NCBI GenBank assembly: GCA_036265815.1
Contig: DATAOI010000036.1
Coordinates: 37,543 to 101,542, forward strand
DNA from: Gemmatimonadales bacterium
GTDB taxonomy: Bacteria; Gemmatimonadota; Gemmatimonadetes; Gemmatimonadales; GWC2-71-9
Direction of reading: 5' to 3'
Length of the DNA stretch: 64,000 bases
Below are positions 9,601 to 16,006 of the stretch, piece by piece. Every line of letters begins with the position of its first letter. The stretch's first letter is position 1. The position numbers and the translations under genes were made by a program. The notes under the pieces are model-generated. The model saw only the letters and a program-made list of their open reading frames with translations, was not told the DNA's origin and did not search any database.

Positions 9601-10672
9601 AGCCGGTGAAGCGGGCCACCTCACGGACCAGGAACTCATCATGCCAGGCGGCGGCGTAGGCCGCGGCCAGCCGGCGGGCGAGCACGAGCTCTGCTTCACG
9701 CACCGCCGGCTGGCCGTGGACCGAGCTCGCGAGCGTCTCGGTCAGCGCCTCACGCACCTCGAGCGGCCGCGCCCGAACCTCGAGCACCAGGGCGGAGTCC
9801 GACAGGGTCGGCGCGAGGCGACGGAGTGAGTCCCGCGGCGGCGGCAGGGTGATGCGGGCGGGCAGAGATGCCGAGGGGCGGAGCGTATCGTTGGACTCCG
9901 CCGCCGGCCTGACCTGGAACTCGATCAGGTCCGACGAGGTCCAGCGATCCCACCCATTGCGGGCCTCGACCCTCCACAGATACAACCGTCCCGGAGCGAG
10001 CACGACCGAATCGGGAAGCGCCATCACCGTGTCCGCCACCTGGGTCTCGTACAGCGATTTCCCCGAGGCGTCGAACAGCCTCACGCGATAGCGCTCCGCA
10101 CCGGGCACCGCGGTCCAGCTGAGCTGGGTGGCTGCCGGGACCTCACCGATCGGCGACAGGGGCGTCGGCGCCGCCGAGGCCGTGATGGTAGGCCCGCGGT
10201 GCAGATCGGTGTCATGACCCCCGCGGTCCGGCCGGACCAGGACCAGCACCGCTGCCGCGGCGGCGATGAGGCCGGCCCCGGCGAGAAACCTCCGTCGTGC
10301 TCCCGGCCGATCGCGCAGCCGCTCGAGCGACCGCACCTCGGCCGCCACGCCGGGATCCGCCAGCACCTCGATCAGCGAAGCGAGCTGGCGGCGACAGCGT
10401 CCGCACCCGGCAAGATGGAGGATGTCAGCCTCCCGCTCGCTGGGGAGGGCGACACCATCGACGAATCGGGCCAGCGCGATCTCGTCCAGATCGCCTGCGA
10501 GGTCGGTTCCCACTACAGCCTGAATCCCCTGCACCACGCGGCGGAGGTTGGCCACCCGGTCCCGGCACGACGCGCACCCGCCCAGGTGTCGAGCGGTGAC
10601 GCCATCCGGCACGGAGTCATCGGCCAGCGCGAACAGGAGGATTTCCGCTTCCGAGGGACAGGTCAGTGGCAC
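6677..10672 (-). CDS. Anti-sigma-like zinc finger/FnIII/TPR/CHAT fusion with a His-to-Tyr change in the catalytic motif
   Basis: A 1331-aa membrane protein. Residues 29-36 and 86-93 each read H-x3-C-x2-C, the zinc motif of anti-sigma factors. A single membrane segment lies at about 129-146, followed by an FnIII-like domain at ~174-255 and many TPRs at ~380-880. A CHAT (caspase-like, clan CD) domain spans ~990-1331 and ends in YYWAGFELIG. The Cys motif VVLSACQTG is intact (C1237). The usual His-Gly motif reads HLATYG, so the catalytic His is Tyr1192 (TAC at 7097-7099). The GTG at 10672 is chosen because the longer reading frame would overlap the sigma gene. Topology predicts a cytoplasmic zinc domain and extracytoplasmic TPR-CHAT. 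It is probably the regulator of the ECF sigma factor encoded just upstream. Confidence 0.85.
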   Translation of the reverse strand: MPLTCPSEAEILLFALADDSVPDGVTARHLGGCASCRDRVANLRRVVQGIQAVVGTDLAGDLDEIALARFVDGVALPSEREADILHLAGCGRCRRQLASLIEVLADPGVAAEVRSLERLRDRPGARRRFLAGAGLIAAAAAVLVLVRPDRGGHDTDLHRGPTITASAAPTPLSPIGEVPAATQLSWTAVPGAERYRVRLFDASGKSLYETQVADTVMALPDSVVLAPGRLYLWRVEARNGWDRWTSSDLIEFQVRPAAESNDTLRPSASLPARITLPPPRDSLRRLAPTLSDSALVLEVRARPLEVREALTETLASSVHGQPAVREAELVLARRLAAAYAAAWHDEFLVREVARFTGWPTPRRAAKVRADSLRRAGVTAFGRDGAAAAIGIWRRALAGAAAIDDSASMAATLGNIGAGLSRDASPDSAAVYLERSRLLAVALGDMRVEANALSELAGVSESRDDVEGARQSYARAIALRTRIGDSRGLASDYNNLAGLARDAGDLDEARRQLEAALAINRRDGRAEVAATNLVNLAGLASLAGDFARGATLYRDALATWRERKQWADMADALRGLGELELRRGDYPAARIDLQAALAIYDRTGPVADAFAVRQEMAGALAAEGELQSALDELREARRLADSTGAEAGVQAGIALARADLAAQLNTRQEAERLYASAELLFRRAGDRVGEAEAQEGRGMLLLDLDKPAAAEPLLNRALRIELATGNRRAASLTRMVLGDLSLRRGDTTGARQQLARAGRQLARLGDPVAAAEAVGKRASLEAAAGFPAAAESLFRAAIAGVGDRVAPEVTWRLHAGLGTTLRDRGATDEAAQELRAGIAAIERTGRSLTLAERRSGFLTDKWDVYVQLALLERARGRVAAAFEVSERIRANEMRELLAQGRVAVPRDTAMALVVREQDLRHRIDELTSLMEGAPAGNQPFRGPDVSRGGAVTREALLSAQESYAELLLEIRERAPRHAALLSRETATWRDVARQLPADGVLIEYLVSDASSLAFVISRDTTVALQLGVGRPELAGLIDFVRGSLQPRGSPGLDSLWRAPLRQLYRDLVAPIEASGLLDGKTRLVIVPHAELHYLPFAALLDGHGHFLIERFQLMAAPSASVWLALGARAPGKATSGLLAFAPRPDALPASRQEVAAIGRLGGKEARVVVGNAATEAAFLREAPTRRVIHLATYGVLNKQNPLFSFVALAPEGADDGRLEVHEVFGLRLAADLVVLSACQTGLGSGALTDVPAGDDWVGLARAFLSAGTARVMATLWPVQDRASAALMERFYQGYVIGSDPGRALAAAQRALLSVPATASPYYWAGFELIGGR

Positions 10673-10757
10673 GAGCGGCCGTCCGGAGAAGTGGCGTGGC
10701 CGGGATTGGCCACACGGTTGCGTGGTAGGGTACGGACCGAACTGCCGGAATTGCTCA

Positions 10758-11528
10758 TCAGAGGTCGCCGGGACCGATGCCCTCGAGCTCGAGCCGGGTC
10801 CGCAGCGCAGCGAGCGCGCGATACACCCGGTTGTAGACGGTCTTGGGGCCGGGCCAGCCAACCGCACGGGCGACGTCGGCAGCGGAAAGTCGTTCGACGA
10901 CGAACAACTCCACGGCGAGCCGTACGTCCGGCGGGTGCGATGCCAGCGCCTCGGCAAGCCTTTGGACCGCCTCCGCCGTCTCCACCGGGTCCAGCTCGGG
11001 CACGGCTACCTCGATGGCCGACGGGTCGGACACCGGGTGCCGCGACGGAGCGCTGTCGGGGCACGGCGCGGTCCGAGCAAGGGAACGGACCTCCTGGAGA
11101 AATTCATGAAACGGCATCGACGATCCGGTGCGAGCGCGGATCAGCTCGTAGGCCTCGACGTGCGAATGGCCCCCGATGCAGACGGCCGCGTAGATCTCCT
11201 GCTGCAGCGGGGAGAGGGTCGACGGCACGGTGAGGCGGCGACGACCATCGCGCTGGCGGAGCCAGTCGATGGTGAGGTTGCGTACCACGATGACCAGCCA
11301 GGTGGCGACGCTGGCGGGTCGGGCGGATCGATCGGAGTAGCGCTTGAGGCGAGCGAAATCGTTGGCGGAGAGAGCCTGACAGGCCATGGAGAACACGTCC
11401 ATGACATCGTCATGGTCCGGGACCAGGCGCCTGATGGTCGCAAGCATCAGCCGCCGATAGCGGTCGGCGAACAGGTCCCAGGCGGCTTGAGGGTCGCCCG
11501 CGTCGAACTTGGCAAGCCAAGGCTCCAC
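10758..11528 (-). CDS. ECF-type RNA polymerase sigma factor
   Basis: A 256-aa sigma-70 family protein. Region 2 covers ~20-100, including the core-binding/-10 recognition helix and WLVIVVRNLTIDWLRQR. Region 4 is at the C-terminus (RLSAADVARAVGWPGPKTVYNRVYRAL), a helix-turn-helix for the -35 element. The linker between them (~105-180) is longer than in typical ECF factors and has its own helical content. The GTG start at 11528 has GGAG 5 nt upstream. The next gene on the strand, 85 nt away, encodes an anti-sigma-like zinc/CHAT protein, so the pair reads as a sigma/anti-sigma unit. Targets are unknown; the downstream lipoprotein operon is the obvious candidate. Confidence 0.88.
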   Translation of the reverse strand: MEPWLAKFDAGDPQAAWDLFADRYRRLMLATIRRLVPDHDDVMDVFSMACQALSANDFARLKRYSDRSARPASVATWLVIVVRNLTIDWLRQRDGRRRLTVPSTLSPLQQEIYAAVCIGGHSHVEAYELIRARTGSSMPFHEFLQEVRSLARTAPCPDSAPSRHPVSDPSAIEVAVPELDPVETAEAVQRLAEALASHPPDVRLAVELFVVERLSAADVARAVGWPGPKTVYNRVYRALAALRTRLELEGIGPGDL

Positions 11529-11654
11529 CGGGACTCCAGCTACGCCGGGAGGACGGCTGGCGGATAGAGGCAGGCGCTTGAGGAGGTACCGCCAGTTGAT
11601 TGAGCAGGATGGGGAAAGCTACGCCCGGGGCGGCGAGTGGTCTAGAAGGGGGGA

Positions 11655-11678
11655 GCAGCCCCCAAGGGGCACGGCTGC
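11655..11678 (-). terminator. Hairpin after the DUF5996 gene
   Basis: GCAGCC at 11655-11660 pairs with GGCTGC at 11673-11678, 11-35 nt past the minus-strand stop at 11690. It is followed on that strand by CCCCCCTTCT. The stem is short and there is no proper T tract, so termination is only plausible. Confidence 0.35.
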
Positions 11679-11689
11679 CCGTGGCATGG

Positions 11690-12622
11690 CTACTTCGTGG
11701 TCCGCTCCAGTGCCGGGCGATCCCATCCCGCGAGCCCGGCAGCCGCCTCGTAGGTGTCCTGCAGAAACTCCAGCAGCGCCGTCTCCGGCGAGGGCGCCTG
11801 CCGGACCGCCTCGTACGGCAGCACGAACTCGCCGAGCGTGGAATGGTACTCCGCCCCGGCCGGCCCAATCGCGGCCCGCTTGAAGCCCTCCGGCTCGGGA
11901 TACGCGTAGGCGTAGAAGACCGGCTCGGGCAGCGCCTCCCCGCCCGGCCAGAACCCGCAGCTGCTGACCTCGTGGGAGTAGGCTTCCCTAGCTACCCAGT
12001 CCGGTAGGTTGGGGACGCCGCCCGGGTGCGGCGGTGCCCGGCGGCCGGAGAACCGGGTCACCGCGAGGTCGAAGCCGCCCCAGAAGAAGTGCACCGGACT
12101 GGACTTGCCGAGGAAGCGCGAGCGGAAGGTGCGGAGGATACGGTCGGCCTGAACCAGGGCGCGCCAGAAGCGGGTGACCCGCTCCGCGTCGTACGCCGCA
12201 TGCACTCGGTCCTGCTCGAACGGAATGGCATCCGGAATCTCGTTGGGGATGGTTCGGATCTTGATGTCGAGGCCAAGCGCCTTCAGGCGGGCGAACAGCT
12301 CCTGGTAGAAATCGGCCACGCTACGTGGCGCCAGCTCGAGCAGCTCGACCTGTCCGTCCGTGGTCTCGATGGCGAGCCGGTGATCCAGGAAATCGAATCT
12401 GATCTCGAAGCTGCGAGCGCCATAGGGGACCGGCGACGTCGTGAGCCCTCGCGCCGTCACGTACAGGGGCACGTGCCACGAATGGTTGACCCACGGCGTC
12501 TGGACCAGGCGGACCTTGCCAACGATCTGGGTCCACAGGTGCAGCGTGGCCAGGGTCTCCTTCCATTCTCCATAGGGTATCGAGGGCCAGGCCCGATGGC
12601 CGGCCTGTCTCGATCCGCTCAC
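11690..12622 (-). CDS. DUF5996 family protein
   Basis: A 310-aa protein matching the DUF5996 family as I remember it, by its opening WKETLATLHLWTQIVGKVRL and following VPLYVTARGLTTSPVPYG. Later conserved patches are VHFFWGGFDLAVTRFSGR and FYAYAYPEPEG. The biochemical function is unknown. It is cytoplasmic, with no signal peptide. The GTG at 12622 overlaps the stop of the NTF2-like gene as GTGA, which argues for translational coupling and for this start rather than the GTG-rich stretch further upstream. Confidence 0.8.
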   Translation of the reverse strand: MSGSRQAGHRAWPSIPYGEWKETLATLHLWTQIVGKVRLVQTPWVNHSWHVPLYVTARGLTTSPVPYGARSFEIRFDFLDHRLAIETTDGQVELLELAPRSVADFYQELFARLKALGLDIKIRTIPNEIPDAIPFEQDRVHAAYDAERVTRFWRALVQADRILRTFRSRFLGKSSPVHFFWGGFDLAVTRFSGRRAPPHPGGVPNLPDWVAREAYSHEVSSCGFWPGGEALPEPVFYAYAYPEPEGFKRAAIGPAGAEYHSTLGEFVLPYEAVRQAPSPETALLEFLQDTYEAAAGLAGWDRPALERTTK

Positions 12623-13167
12623 GGCACCCGCTCCTCCCTGGCGACCCACGACGCCGGCAGCTTGTTGTCCGGCCGCTCATCGTCCCACACCGCCGAGCTG
12701 ATCCACCAGCGGCTGCCGTCCCAATAGAGCAGCAGGTAGTTCACTCCGCGACCCAGCAGCGGCCCGGCAGTGGCCCGCCGGGTCTCGTACGCGCTGCGAA
12801 CCTGGGCGACGTGGCCGAACCGCTCGATCCGGTGACCGATCTCCATCTCGAAGAAGCCCTGCTCCACGAACTCGCGGTCCGTGGCTCGGCGGAACTGCTC
12901 GGGAGTCATGATGTCGGGCGCGGGCTTGCCATCGCGCTCCTTCATGGCGACGAAGGTGGCGCCGGGCATGTAGAGGGTGCTGTCTCGCCGCCACTGGCGG
13001 GGAGTGCCCGCGGGCCCGTTGATCACGTCGTAATAGGCGTGGACGATGCCGTCGATCGTGCCGACGTCGGCGGGGTCGGCGCGGGGCATTTGCCCCCAGA
13101 CGTGTACAGGCCAGGAGAGGGCGGAGATGAACCAGAGCGAAGCGAGAGCACGGGTGAGCGTTGGCAT
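12619..13167 (-). CDS. Exported NTF2/SnoaL-like protein
   Basis: A 182-aa protein with a signal peptide (MPTLTRALASLWFISALSWPVHVWG). The mature part has a SnoaL/DUF4440-like cone fold signature: an N-terminal helix with VHAYYDVINGPAG, a mid-region STLYMPGATFVAM, a helix ending FVEQGFFEMEI, and C-terminal strands including NYLLLYWDGSRWWISSAVWDDE. Such proteins bind small ligands or are non-catalytic. The ATG at 13167 begins 14 nt after the glutamate dehydrogenase stop, and the gene ends overlapping the DUF5996 start, so the three form one transcription unit. A much longer in-frame ORF extends upstream but lies antisense to nothing real and overlaps gdh. Confidence 0.7.
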   Translation of the reverse strand: MPTLTRALASLWFISALSWPVHVWGQMPRADPADVGTIDGIVHAYYDVINGPAGTPRQWRRDSTLYMPGATFVAMKERDGKPAPDIMTPEQFRRATDREFVEQGFFEMEIGHRIERFGHVAQVRSAYETRRATAGPLLGRGVNYLLLYWDGSRWWISSAVWDDERPDNKLPASWVAREERVP

Positions 13168-13181
13168 GCCGCATCCAGAGC

Positions 13182-14594
13182 CTAGGGGAAGATTCCGAGC
13201 TGAAGATAGCTCGTCGCCACCTTGTCGATCGCCACGATCAGGGCCGCGGTTCGGAGATCGATCTTGCCCTGACGCTTCCAGACCTCCCGGATCGGATGGT
13301 AAGCGCTGGTCATGGTTTCTTCGAGTCCGGAGTTCACCAGGTCCTCCTCGCCCGCGCCGTAGGTGACCCGCTCGATCTCCCCCGGCGCGAAGCGCCGGTC
13401 GGTGATCCCCTCGACGGCGTGCAGCAGGCGGCCGTAGGCGCCCTGCTCGAACCGCTTCTGCATCCGACCGAACCGCACATGGCCCAGGTTCTTCACCCAC
13501 TCGAAGTAGGAGACGGTGACACCGCCCGCATTGATGAAGGCGTCGGGGATCACCATCACGTCGCGCCGGGCGAGAATGTCGTCGGCCTCGGGCGTGGTTG
13601 GGCCATTGGCGGCTTCGACGACGATCTTGGCCTGGATTCGGGCCGCGTTCTCCGCCGTGATCTGTCGCTCCAGCGCGGCGGGGATGAGGATGTCGCAGTC
13701 GAGCTCGAGCGCATCCTCCCGGCGCGCGAGGTCGGTACCGCCGGGGAACCCGAGCAGGGTCCGGCGGTCCTTCCGATAGGCCATGACGCTCTCGAGGTCG
13801 AGCCCTTTCGGATTCGCGATGGCACCCTCCGACTCCGCGAGCCCCACCAGCACCGCACCGCCCTCCTGGAAGAAACGAGCGGCGAAGTAGCCCACATTTC
13901 CCAGCCCCTGGATCACGACGCGCTTGCCCTGGAGCCCGGCCGACAGTCCCAACGCCTTCATGTCCTCGCCAATGCTTGCCACCTCGCGGACGCCATAGAA
14001 CACGCCCCGGCCGGTGGCTTCGACCCGCCCCCGAATCCCGCCCTGCGTCACCGGCTTGGCCGTGACGCAACCGAGCGCATCGACCTCCCCGGGGCGCAGC
14101 TGGGTATAGGTATCGGCGATCCAGGCCATCTCTCGTGAACTGGTCCCGACATCCGGCGCCGGCACGTCGAGCCCGGGTCCGATGAAGTTCTTCCGCACCA
14201 ACTCGAACACGTAGCGCCGGGTGATCCGCTCCAGCTCTGCCGGCGAGTAGGTCTTGGGATCGAGCCGGATGCCGCCCTTGGCGCCGCCGAACGGCACGTC
14301 CACCAGCGCGCACTTGTAGGTCATCAGCGCCGCCAGCGCCTGGACTTCCTCGGCGTCCACACTCGAGGCGTATCGGATGCCGCCCTTGCAAGGCAGCTTG
14401 TGATGGCTGTGCTCGGCCCGCCAGGCATGCATCACCTCGATAGAGCCGTCGTCGCGCTTGATGGGGAAGCTGGTGTAGAAGAGGTTCTTGCTGGCCTTGA
14501 TGTTGGCGAGCAGGGTGGCGTCATGCTGGGTAAATCCGGCCGCGCGGTCGAACGACCGGTTCACCTGCTCGAGAAAGCTGGCGCCGATGGACAT
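13182..14594 (-). CDS. Glu/Leu/Phe/Val dehydrogenase (glutamate dehydrogenase type)
   Basis: A 470-aa NAD(P)-dependent amino-acid dehydrogenase, normal length for the family. It would catalyse reversible oxidative deamination of glutamate (2-oxoglutarate plus ammonia) in the cytoplasm. The substrate/catalytic Lys lies in LPCKGGIRY, followed by VDVPFGGAKGGIRLDP, the PAPDVGTSSREMAWIADTY loop, and the Rossmann motif VVIQGLGNVGYFAA. The second ATG (14594) is preferred because AGAGGAG lies 7 nt upstream; from the first ATG (14600) that spacing is only 1 nt. Whether it uses glutamate rather than a branched-chain amino acid cannot be fixed by eye. Confidence 0.9.
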   Translation of the reverse strand: MSIGASFLEQVNRSFDRAAGFTQHDATLLANIKASKNLFYTSFPIKRDDGSIEVMHAWRAEHSHHKLPCKGGIRYASSVDAEEVQALAALMTYKCALVDVPFGGAKGGIRLDPKTYSPAELERITRRYVFELVRKNFIGPGLDVPAPDVGTSSREMAWIADTYTQLRPGEVDALGCVTAKPVTQGGIRGRVEATGRGVFYGVREVASIGEDMKALGLSAGLQGKRVVIQGLGNVGYFAARFFQEGGAVLVGLAESEGAIANPKGLDLESVMAYRKDRRTLLGFPGGTDLARREDALELDCDILIPAALERQITAENAARIQAKIVVEAANGPTTPEADDILARRDVMVIPDAFINAGGVTVSYFEWVKNLGHVRFGRMQKRFEQGAYGRLLHAVEGITDRRFAPGEIERVTYGAGEEDLVNSGLEETMTSAYHPIREVWKRQGKIDLRTAALIVAIDKVATSYLQLGIFP

Positions 14595-14620
14595 GGGCAT
14601 TCTCCTCTGACGGGTCCTCC

Positions 14621-14850
14621 CTATCGAAACCGCGCCAGGACTCCGGCCGCCCCGTGCAGGGTCAGCGCGGACTCGGTCGCCTGGTAAGTCATTACGGCCG
14701 GCAGCACGGCTCGGGGGCGGTTCGGTCGTGGAGAGTCGTGAGGACCCATTCGCGATCGGTGACCGCGGTCGCCGCGGAGGACGGCAGCTCGGGAGCCGTC
14801 GGTTTCGGGCCGCAAGCGAGCGCGGCGGCGAGGAGCAGGGTCAGACGCAT
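14621..14850 (-). pseudogene. Decayed META/HslJ-like lipoprotein
   Basis: One frame gives a lipoprotein start, MRLTLLLAAALACGPKP, then REWVLTTLHDRTAP, like the first strand of META/HslJ domains, but it stops at 14692. A second frame directly continues with VMTYQATESALTLHGAAGV, ending at 14621, like the last two strands of the same domain. The middle of the domain (about 70 residues) is absent. The simplest reading is an internal deletion with a frameshift in a once-intact META lipoprotein. A genuine 52-aa lipoprotein is the alternative. Confidence 0.45.
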
Positions 14851-14883
14851 GGAGCGGGGGTTCGGCAAGGACGCCACCGTCCT

Positions 14884-15234
14884 TCACGGCTGGAATCGAC
14901 TCTGCTCCTTGAGGACGGCCAGGCTCTTGGAGCCCAAGGTGATGAGGGCCTGAAACGTGCCTTTGACGCCGATGGTGGATCCGGTGCGGGGCGGGCTGGC
15001 GGTTTCGCTCACGACGGTGAGCGACCCGGTGGAGTCCTTCACCTGATAGGCGCCCCGTCCGAGCACTCCGGCCGACTCCTTCACCTCACCCTTGATGCGC
15101 ACGGTCTTCCCGTTGTAGTGGGAGGAGTTGTCGAGCAGCTGGCCGATCGGGGTGACGGAAGCACACCCGGCGAGCATGAGGACGGTGGCAGCGAGCGGGA
15201 GGAGACGGCGGAAGCACCGAGGTTGATTGGACAT
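14884..15234 (-). CDS. Small OB-fold-like lipoprotein
   Basis: A 116-aa lipoprotein: signal peptide RRLLPLAATVLMLAGC, then a beta-rich domain (NGKTVRIKGEVKES, AYQVKDSTGSLTVVSE, STIGVKGTFQ) with the strand order of bacterial OB-fold/BOF proteins that bind small ligands at the envelope. No enzymatic residues. The ATG at 15234 has GGAG 8 nt upstream. The gene is divergent from the membrane-protein gene at 15455 across a 220-bp spacer containing the inverted repeat at 15405-15421. Confidence 0.7.
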   Translation of the reverse strand: MSNQPRCFRRLLPLAATVLMLAGCASVTPIGQLLDNSSHYNGKTVRIKGEVKESAGVLGRGAYQVKDSTGSLTVVSETASPPRTGSTIGVKGTFQALITLGSKSLAVLKEQSRFQP

Positions 15235-15404
15235 GGTCGACTGCTCCGGATCGGGACGCGTGGTGGGCCGGGCATGGTCACACCGAATGTACCGCGTCCA
15301 CTGCTCCGCAACCAGCGACTCCAGGCGAGCACCTGCCGAGCCAGCCCCTGGACCATCGCGGTCACCCGCACGACGGCCGGCGATGGCGAGCGAGTCGCAG
15401 AGTC

Positions 15405-15421
15405 TTGTATAGTCCATACAA
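15405..15421. promoter_or_regulatory. Operator-like inverted repeat TTGTAT-N5-ATACAA
   Basis: A perfect 6-bp inverted repeat with a 5-bp spacer, strikingly AT-rich for this genome. It contains TATAGT (15408-15413), a usable -10 hexamer, 41 nt before the ATG at 15455. The arrangement suggests a repressor site lying over the promoter of the membrane-protein gene. No regulator gene is adjacent. Confidence 0.45.
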
Positions 15422-15454
15422 ACGAATGGGCCCTGTTTGGGGAGGTACCTCGCT

Positions 15455-15973
15455 ATGGACGATCGCGTGCTCACCCTGCTGCTCCGCCTGATCCACATAC
15501 TGGCCGGCGTCTTCTGGGCCGGCTCGGCGTTCCTGCTGGCCGGATTCCTGGTCCCCACCGTCCGCGAGATCGGGCCGGAGGGCGGCCGCTTCATGGCACA
15601 CCTGGTGACACGCCGCCGGCTTCCCGTGTTTCTCGGCACTGCGATGGGGCTCACCGTGCTCTCTGGGGTGATACTGTACGCACGCACCGCGGCCGCGACT
15701 CACGGGACCTGGACCCGCACGGCGCCTGGGATCGCCTACGCTGTCGGGGCTCTGTCGGCCATTGTTGGCGGGGCCGTCGGGATGGGGATCACTGGCGCCG
15801 CGGGCAACCGGATGGCTGCCATCGGCCAGCAGGTGGCGCAGACGGGGAGGCCCTCTCCGGAGCAGCAGGCGGAGATCGCGCGGCTCCAGGGCCGCATGGC
15901 GCTGGGGGCGCGGGTTGCCGCGGGCCTGGTGGCGGTGGCGGTCGCGGCCATGGCGACGGCGCGATATCTCTGA
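15455..15973 (+). CDS. Four-helix integral membrane protein (CopD/DUF2269-like)
   Basis: A 172-aa polytopic inner-membrane protein. Four hydrophobic segments are visible at about 7-30, 50-70, 88-112 and 148-168. The first begins with RLIHILAGVFWAGSAF, which resembles the heme-contacting His helix of CopD/DUF2269-type proteins. The ATG at 15455 is chosen for GGGGAGG 9 nt upstream. The gene is monocistronic and has an operator-like inverted repeat in its promoter. Function is uncertain; a redox or metal role is only suggested by the His in the first helix. Confidence 0.65.
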   Translation: MDDRVLTLLLRLIHILAGVFWAGSAFLLAGFLVPTVREIGPEGGRFMAHLVTRRRLPVFLGTAMGLTVLSGVILYARTAAATHGTWTRTAPGIAYAVGALSAIVGGAVGMGITGAAGNRMAAIGQQVAQTGRPSPEQQAEIARLQGRMALGARVAAGLVAVAVAAMATARYL

Positions 15974-15987
15974 GGCGCTCGGTCGTA

Positions 15988-16006
15988 CGCCTGACGTCAC
16001 CAGGCG
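15988..16006. terminator. Short hairpin at a convergent junction
   Basis: CGCCTG at 15988-15993 pairs with CAGGCG at 16001-16006 around a 7-nt loop, between the membrane-protein stop (15973) and into the last codons of the opposing gamma-glutamyltransferase gene. It may act as a weak bidirectional terminator. There is no T tract. Confidence 0.3.

Noticed and set aside
10673..10957. 95-residue N-terminal extension of the anti-sigma/CHAT protein
   Set aside because: It overlaps the sigma factor coding sequence and lacks similarity. The zinc domain starts right after GTG 10672.
13168..14391. In-frame extension giving a 590-aa protein at 12619-14391
   Set aside because: The extension overlaps glutamate dehydrogenase and has shadow-like composition. 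The signal peptide begins at 13167.
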